Position numbers and translations under genes: made by a program. DNA of 64,000 bases from Ewingella allii (GTDB taxonomy: Bacteria; Pseudomonadota; Gammaproteobacteria; Enterobacterales; Enterobacteriaceae): positions 59,098 through 123,097 of the forward strand of contig NZ_JAWUDN010000012.1 in the NCBI RefSeq assembly GCF_044430645.1. The letters are read 5' to 3'. Every line of letters begins with the position of its first letter. Position 1 is the first letter of the stretch. Shown here one piece after another: positions 59,392 to 64,000 of the stretch. The notes under the pieces were generated by a model. It had not been told where the DNA came from. It worked only from the letters and a program-made list of their open reading frames with translations, and did not search any database.

Positions 59392-60495
59392 CTACCGGCG
59401 TTTTTCCAGCAGCACGCCGCATTCCATATGGTGGGTATAAGGGAATTGGTCGAACAGCGCCAGCTTGGTCAGGCTGTGGGTCTGGCTCAGCGTCTCGAGG
59501 TTGGCGCACAGCGTGTCCGGGTTGCAGGAGATATAGAGGATACGGTCGTAGCCTTGCACCATCTTCACGGTGTCATCGTCCAGCCCGCTGCGCGGTGGAT
59601 CGACAAAAATGGTGTTACAGTCATAGCCGGACAAATCCACATCTTTTAAACGATGGAATTCGCGCACGCCGTTCATCGCCTGAGTAAAGTCTTCGGCCGC
59701 CATGCGGATAATCTGCACGTTATCAATCTGATTCGCTTCGATATTATATTGCGCCGCCGCCACGGACGGCTTGGCAATCTCAGTCGCCAGGACGCGGTTG
59801 AAGTTCCTTGCCAGCGCCAACGAGAAGTTGCCGTTGCCGCAATAAAGCTCCAGCAGGTCGCCGGTCGAGCCTTCAGTAATGCCCAGCGCCCATTCGAGCA
59901 TCTTGATGTTCATCTCGGCGTTTGGCTGGGTGAAGCTGTTCTCCACCTGACGATAAATCATGTCGCGGCCCGCCACTGGCAGTACTTCATCGACATAATC
60001 TTCGTCGAGCATGATTTTAGTTTTTGCCGCGCGGCCAATCAGCTGAATATCAAAGCCATCCTGACGCAGTTTGTCGCGCAGCACCGTCGCGGCCGCCGTC
60101 CACTCATCATCCAGCTTGCGGTGGTAGAGCAGTGAAGTGATCAACTTGCCGCTGCGCGTGGACAAGTAATCAATCTGGAAGATTTTGCGGCGCAATACCG
60201 GCTCATCTTTAATAGCGGCAATCAGCACAGGCATCAGACGGTTAATCAGCTCGCTGGCGGCGGGGAACTGATCGACGCGCACGCGAGCCTTGGTCTGCTG
60301 ATCAAACATAATGTGGTAGAGGTCGCCCTCGTCATGCCAGACGCGAAACTCGGCGCGCATGCGATAGTGGCTGACCGGAGAGCGGAAAACCTCAGGAGCC
60401 GGCGCCTGAAAAGGCGTCATCATCGCCGTGAGACGTGCGGTCTTTTCCGCCAGTTGGTCGTCGTATTTTTCAATGGGCAGGTTTTCAGGCGTCAT
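59392..60495 (-). CDS. trmA: tRNA (uracil-5-)-methyltransferase
   Basis: TrmA makes ribothymidine at position 54 of tRNA. The 367 residues start MTPENLPIEKYDDQLAEK. The S-adenosylmethionine region is LLELYCGNGNFSLALA. IFVDPPRSGLDDDTVK follows, and the catalytic Cys is in ILYISCNPDTLCANLETL. The base-abstracting Glu is in the C-terminal HHMECGVLLEKRR. It is divergent from btuB; in E. coli yijD is its immediate neighbour, so the GPH-GH105 pair is an insertion relative to that order. Confidence 0.97.
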   Translation of the reverse strand: MTPENLPIEKYDDQLAEKTARLTAMMTPFQAPAPEVFRSPVSHYRMRAEFRVWHDEGDLYHIMFDQQTKARVRVDQFPAASELINRLMPVLIAAIKDEPVLRRKIFQIDYLSTRSGKLITSLLYHRKLDDEWTAAATVLRDKLRQDGFDIQLIGRAAKTKIMLDEDYVDEVLPVAGRDMIYRQVENSFTQPNAEMNIKMLEWALGITEGSTGDLLELYCGNGNFSLALARNFNRVLATEIAKPSVAAAQYNIEANQIDNVQIIRMAAEDFTQAMNGVREFHRLKDVDLSGYDCNTIFVDPPRSGLDDDTVKMVQGYDRILYISCNPDTLCANLETLSQTHSLTKLALFDQFPYTHHMECGVLLEKRR

Positions 60496-60683
60496 GATTT
60501 ATCTCGTCTACTGCGGGTAAATGGGCGAACTTAGCGGGGGATTGTAGGGAATGCTCCCGCGAAGTCCAGTTTTCCGCTTATTCATGGGCGTTATTGCCAT
60601 GCTTCTCACGCAACCTATTTGATTAAAATTTAATGGCCCTTACGGATGTCTGGATTTCCAAAAGGGTTGATCGTAGGATGCAA

Positions 60684-60935
60684 TTCGGCCTCGATAAGAG
60701 AGTTAAAAGGGAATCCGGTGTGAATCCGGAACTGGCGCGCAGCGGTATGGGGAAGTCAAGGCGATAGCAGCTTGAGCTGTTACCGACACTGTCTGGTTCT
60801 TCTTTCTTTATATAGTGAACTTTTTATAGAGAATGTAAGAGAGATGGGAAGTCATCGCCCGGTGGCGGCATATTATTTTTTTCTTTAATTAGCCAATAAA
60901 TCCTAAGTCCGAAAACCTGCCGATATTCCGTCGCA
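60684..60935 (+). ncRNA. Cobalamin (adenosylcobalamin) riboswitch of btuB
   Basis: The btuB leader contains the conserved core GGGAATCCGGTGTGAATCC, GCGCGCAGCGGTA, GGGAAGTCATCGCCC and the B12 box AGTCCGAAAACCTGCC at 60905-60920, in the same order as in the E. coli btuB leader. It should fold on binding adenosylcobalamin and shut off translation of the B12 receptor. Boundaries are approximate; a T/A-rich segment near 60870 is the variable part. Confidence 0.92.
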
Positions 60936-60974
60936 TTTTCACCCTCGTCGCGAGAACGTGGGTGTTTTTCTGCG

Positions 60975-60999
60975 GCATCCGCCAATTAAGTTTGGATGC
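60975..60999 (+). promoter_or_regulatory. Start-site-sequestering hairpin of btuB
   Basis: GCATCC at 60975-60980 is complementary to GGATGC at 60994-60999, which contains the ribosome-binding sequence eight to thirteen bases before the btuB ATG. The same arrangement is known in E. coli, where this hairpin is the output of the riboswitch. Confidence 0.82.
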
Positions 61000-61006
61000 T
61001 CAATTC

Positions 61007-62866
61007 ATGACAATTAAAAAGCACGCGCTGCTGACGGTATTATCCGTCACGGCTTTTTCAGGGTGGGCGCAGGACAATACCTCTTCTGATAACAACGACA
61101 ATCTCGTTGTGACCGCCAACCGTTTTCCACAGCCCGTTTCTTCCGTGTTAGCCCCAACCGATGTAGTGACCCGCGAGGATATTGATCGCTGGCAGTCTAA
61201 ATCCGTGGTGGATGTATTACGCCGCCTGCCGGGCGTGGATATTGCGCAAAATGGCGGCATGGGCCAGCTGAGTTCTTTATTTGTGCGCGGCACCAACTCC
61301 AGCCACACATTAGTCTTAATTGACGGTGTGCGTTTAAATCAGGCGGGTATTTCGGGTTCAACTGACCTTAGCCAGATCCCTATCGCGTTGGTACAGCGGA
61401 TTGAATTTATCCGTGGGCCACGCTCGGCAGTTTACGGCTCCGACGCCATTGGCGGCGTGGTCAACATTATTACCACCCGTGACAAGGATGGGACGACCCT
61501 CGGGGCGGGTATCGGCTCGAATGGGTATCAAAATTACAATGGCTCTACCCAGCAGAAGCTGGGTGAAAACACCACGGTCACCGCCGCGGGCGATTATACC
61601 TATACGCGTGGCATTGATGTTGTCGCTGACGGCAACAACGGCGGCGTTCCTCAGCCTGACCGCGATGGCTTCATGAGTAAGACGCTCTATCTGGCGCTGC
61701 AACACCAATTCACCGAAGAAGTTGGCGGTTTTGCTCGGGCTTATGGCTATGACAATCGCACGGCCTATGATGGTTATTACATGCCTGACAGTCCGTTAAT
61801 CGATACCCGTCAGCTCTACAGCCGCACCTATGATACGGGCCTGCGCTATGAAGATGGGATTTACGCCACTCAGCTGATTGGCAGTTATAGCCACGTGAAA
61901 GACTATAATTATGACCCGAGATACGGGCAGTATGACTCTTCCGCTTCATTAGATGACTCAGACCAGTACAACCTGCAATGGGGCAACACCCTCCAATTGT
62001 GGAAAGGGCAGGTAAGTGCAGGTTTGGATTGGCAGCGACTCACCACCGAGCCGGGCACCAGCTATCTTAATGATGGCTATAGCCAGCGTAATACCGGCGT
62101 TTATCTGACAACACAGCAGAAAATTAGCGACTTCACCCTTGAGGGCGCGGTGCGCAGTGATGATAACTCGCAGTTTGGCCAGCACACGACGTGGCAGAGC
62201 AGCGCCGCGTGGGAGTTTATCGACGGATATCGCCTGATAACTTCCTATGGAACGGCGTTTAAAGCCCCCAACCTGAGCCAGCTCTATAGCGGTTTTTATG
62301 GCGACCCAAATCTGAAACCTGAAGAAAGCAAGCAGTGGGAAGCCGGGCTGGAAGGTTTGACGGGGCCTCTGGATTGGCGTTTATCCGCTTATCGCAACGA
62401 TATCGATCAGTTAATCGATTTCAATAGCCAAGGGACTTATTACAATATTAATAAGGCCACCATTAAAGGCGTGGAGTGGACAGGTAATTTTGATACCGGA
62501 CCATTACATCACGCCATCACCTTGGAATATCTGGACCCACGCAATTCTGAAACTAACGCGATATTGGTACGCCGAGCCAAGCAGCAGGCTAAATACCAGA
62601 TTGACTGGAATGTGGCGCAGATTGATTGGTCGATTAACTACCAATACTTGGGACAGCGTTACGACACGGACTTTAGCTCATATCCTTACCAGACGGTTAA
62701 ACTCGGCGGCGTCAGTTTATGGGATCTCGCCGCGTCATATCCTGTCACCTCACATTTAACCGTTCGTGGTAGAATTGCCAACTTGTTTGATAAAGATTAC
62801 GAGACGGTTTATGGCTACGAAACACCAGGACGTGAATACTTCCTCTCTGGAAGCTATACCTTCTGA
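61007..62866 (+). CDS. btuB: Vitamin B12 TonB-dependent outer-membrane receptor
   Basis: BtuB imports cobalamins across the outer membrane with energy from TonB. The start at 61007 lies directly after the GGATG site and gives 619 residues. A signal peptide ends near AFSGWA, followed by the TonB box region NDNLVVTANRF, the plug (VVDVLRRLPGVDIAQNGG and FIRGPRSAVYGSDAIGGVVN) and a 22-strand barrel ending in ESGSYTF-type terminal Phe (GSYTF). The murI start lies inside its 3' end. Regulated by the upstream riboswitch. Confidence 0.98.
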   Translation: MTIKKHALLTVLSVTAFSGWAQDNTSSDNNDNLVVTANRFPQPVSSVLAPTDVVTREDIDRWQSKSVVDVLRRLPGVDIAQNGGMGQLSSLFVRGTNSSHTLVLIDGVRLNQAGISGSTDLSQIPIALVQRIEFIRGPRSAVYGSDAIGGVVNIITTRDKDGTTLGAGIGSNGYQNYNGSTQQKLGENTTVTAAGDYTYTRGIDVVADGNNGGVPQPDRDGFMSKTLYLALQHQFTEEVGGFARAYGYDNRTAYDGYYMPDSPLIDTRQLYSRTYDTGLRYEDGIYATQLIGSYSHVKDYNYDPRYGQYDSSASLDDSDQYNLQWGNTLQLWKGQVSAGLDWQRLTTEPGTSYLNDGYSQRNTGVYLTTQQKISDFTLEGAVRSDDNSQFGQHTTWQSSAAWEFIDGYRLITSYGTAFKAPNLSQLYSGFYGDPNLKPEESKQWEAGLEGLTGPLDWRLSAYRNDIDQLIDFNSQGTYYNINKATIKGVEWTGNFDTGPLHHAITLEYLDPRNSETNAILVRRAKQQAKYQIDWNVAQIDWSINYQYLGQRYDTDFSSYPYQTVKLGGVSLWDLAASYPVTSHLTVRGRIANLFDKDYETVYGYETPGREYFLSGSYTF

Positions 62867-63692
62867 TAGCTCGATAACGTCTGGCCGTCCGACGGCGCTG
62901 GTATTTGACTCCGGCGTCGGCGGATTGTCTGTTTATCATGAAGTCCGGCAGATGCTGCCGGACCTCCACTATATCTATGCTTTCGACAATGTGGCTTTCC
63001 CCTATGGCGAGAAGTCCGAAGAGTTTATTGTCGAGCGAGTGGTCGAGATAGTCAGCGCGGTCGCTAAGCGTCATCCCCTTTCTATTATTGTTATCGCCTG
63101 TAATACCGCGAGCACGGTTTCCCTTCCAGCATTACGCGCCAAATTCAACTGCCCGGTCGTGGGCGTGGTGCCTGCCATTAAACCGGCGGCCAAGTTAACG
63201 CGGAATGGCGTGGTGGGATTGCTGGCTACCCGAGCCACGGTTCAGCGTCCTTATACTCATGACTTAATCGAGCGCTTTGCCACGGATTGCCAGATTCTGA
63301 TGCTGGGTTCGGCAGAGCTGGTGGAAATAGCCGAGGCGAAGCTGCACGGCGCGCCAGTTTCATTGCCGGTGCTGAAGAAAATCCTCCAGCCATGGCTGCG
63401 TTTGAAAGAGCCGCCGGACACCGTGGTGCTGGGCTGTACTCATTTTCCGCTGCTCAGCGAGGAGTTGGCGCAGGTATTACCCGATGGAACACGCCTGATT
63501 GACTCGGGTTCCGCCATCGCCCGCCGCGCGCATTGGCTTATTGAGACTTCTCATCAACAAATTCCTGCCAAAAAAGAGGGTGTGGAAATAGAAAGTCTGG
63601 CGTACTGCATGGCGATGAATGAAGAAGCCGAAATCCTGCTGCCTGTTTTGCAGTCATATGGCTTCAGAAGTATCCAAGAATTGCCGCTTTAA
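62811..63692 (+). CDS. murI: Glutamate racemase
   Basis: MurI makes D-glutamate for peptidoglycan. The ATG at 62811 gives 293 residues beginning MATKHQDVN, matching E. coli, and overlaps btuB by 56 bases in another frame. The two catalytic cysteines lie in IACNTASTVSLPAL and LGCTHFPLLSEEL, and VFDSGVGGLSVYHEV and FPYGEKSEEFI are further conserved blocks. The N-terminal extension of about 20 residues is the part that in E. coli binds the activator UDP-MurNAc-Ala. It is followed by rRNA operon promoters. Confidence 0.97.
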   Translation: MATKHQDVNTSSLEAIPSDSSITSGRPTALVFDSGVGGLSVYHEVRQMLPDLHYIYAFDNVAFPYGEKSEEFIVERVVEIVSAVAKRHPLSIIVIACNTASTVSLPALRAKFNCPVVGVVPAIKPAAKLTRNGVVGLLATRATVQRPYTHDLIERFATDCQILMLGSAELVEIAEAKLHGAPVSLPVLKKILQPWLRLKEPPDTVVLGCTHFPLLSEELAQVLPDGTRLIDSGSAIARRAHWLIETSHQQIPAKKEGVEIESLAYCMAMNEEAEILLPVLQSYGFRSIQELPL

Positions 63693-63722
63693 ACACCTTT
63701 TGGCGAAAGAATCAGCGGTCGA

Positions 63723-63781
63723 TAAATTATTTGTATTTTAGGGGTTGCGGCCTTCTGAGAACTCCCTATAATGCGCCTCCA
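63723..63781 (+). promoter_or_regulatory. rRNA operon promoter P1
   Basis: An AT-rich UP-element-like stretch (63723-63740) precedes TTGCGG (63745-63750), a 16-base spacer, TATAAT (63767-63772) and the GC-rich discriminator GCGCCTCC, with the start site expected at A63781. The arrangement, including ACTCCCTATAATGCGCC and CCACTGAC, is that of E. coli rrn P1 promoters, which are controlled by Fis, ppGpp and DksA. Confidence 0.93.
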
Positions 63782-63853
63782 CTGACCGGGAACAACGACT
63801 GACAAGTCGCTCGGTGAGGAAGAAAAAAGAAGAATGTTCGAATGAATAATCTC

Positions 63854-63881
63854 TTGACTCTTCAGCGGGAAAACGTAATAT
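63854..63881 (+). promoter_or_regulatory. rRNA operon promoter P2
   Basis: TTGACT (63854-63859), a 16-base spacer and TAATAT (63876-63881), followed by a GC-rich discriminator, lie about 100 bases after the P1 start, the spacing typical of rrn P1-P2 tandem promoters. Confidence 0.88.
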
Positions 63882-63923
63882 ACGCCTCCCGCGCCGCATA
63901 AGATTCTTATCGGAACAGCGGCA

Positions 63924-63936
63924 TGCTCTTTAACAA
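63924..63936 (+). promoter_or_regulatory. rrn antitermination boxA
   Basis: TGCTCTTTAACAA is the rrn boxA to which NusB-NusE bind to build the antitermination complex. It is preceded by a short boxB-like sequence and followed by the TTATCAGACAATCTGTGTGGGCACTC leader typical of enterobacterial 16S precursors (to 64000). Confidence 0.93.
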
Positions 63937-64000
63937 TTTATCAGACAATCTGTGTGGGCACTCACAAGACGATATCAGCCACCTCGGTGGCAAAAAATAT
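63937..64000 (+). other. Start of 16S rRNA precursor leader, cut by the window edge
   Basis: The leader sequence continues past boxA to the end of the window. The mature 16S rRNA 5' end (the AAATTGAAGAGTTTGATC region) is not reached, so no rRNA gene can be annotated here. Confidence 0.8.

Noticed and set aside
63937..64000. 16S rRNA gene at the right edge
   Set aside because: Only promoters, boxA and leader are present; the mature 16S start is not reached before the window ends.

Overview
The window is a contiguous stretch of enterobacterial core chromosome with no insertion sequence, prophage, tRNA gene or CRISPR array that I can see. Gene content and order follow the Escherichia coli rfa-cysE, cpx-glp, hslVU-metJBLF and ppc-arg-oxyR-btuB-murI-rrn segments, with several differences. 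argG sits between argB and argH, and a peroxiredoxin-glutaredoxin fusion gene stands divergent to oxyR. fieF is missing between cpxP and pfkA, and katG and neighbours are missing between metF and ppc. A two-gene rhamnogalacturonide module lies between yijD and trmA. These features, and the many proteins that look close to but distinct from E. coli K-12, suggest a Yersiniaceae-type member of Enterobacterales (Rahnella, Ewingella, Rouxiella, Serratia or Yersinia relatives). That placement is inference; the genus cannot be fixed from the sequence alone.

Layout. 1-3283 (minus): LPS inner-core genes hldD-waaF-waaC and the AT-rich start of a further core gene that runs off the left edge. 3527-5758 (plus): threonine catabolism, kbl-tdh. 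5825-9814 (minus): gpmI and the division-linked envC-yibQ pair. 10118-13312 (plus): yibN-grxC-secB-gpsA-cysE. 13376-15954 (minus): trmL and the envelope-stress pair cpxRA, divergent from cpxP with a consensus CpxR box between them. 17142-19304 (plus): pfkA and sbp. 19452-28897: tpiA, yiiQ, yiiR, fpr, emrD, the glycerol genes glpF-glpK-glpX, zapB and rraA. 29007-36553 (minus): menA, hslVU behind a heat-shock-like promoter, ftsN, cytR, priA. 36757-42624: rpmE, metJ and the MetJ-controlled metBL and metF. 42700-51567: ppc, argE and the divergent argCBGH cluster with ARG boxes. 51774-56232: prx-grx fusion, oxyR, sthA, fabR, yijD. 56349-59313: KdgR-type box, structured leader, GPH transporter and GH105 hydrolase. 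59392-63692: trmA, then the cobalamin riboswitch with btuB and the overlapping murI. 63723-64000: the P1/P2 promoters and boxA of an rRNA operon whose 16S gene begins beyond the window.

Regulatory DNA is unusually readable. It includes tandem MetJ boxes at two loci, a CpxR box, a Cra operator at pfkA, ARG boxes, a GlpR-like operator, a KdgR-like box, a sigma-32-like promoter, the B12 riboswitch with its start-site hairpin, and many rho-independent terminators. I found no convincing undescribed multi-gene system. The best leads are the rhamnogalacturonide module with its alternatively pairing leader, the truncated AT-rich LPS gene at the left edge, and the fieF-less cpxP-pfkA interval. Comparisons with E. 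coli proteins are from memory, not from a database search.
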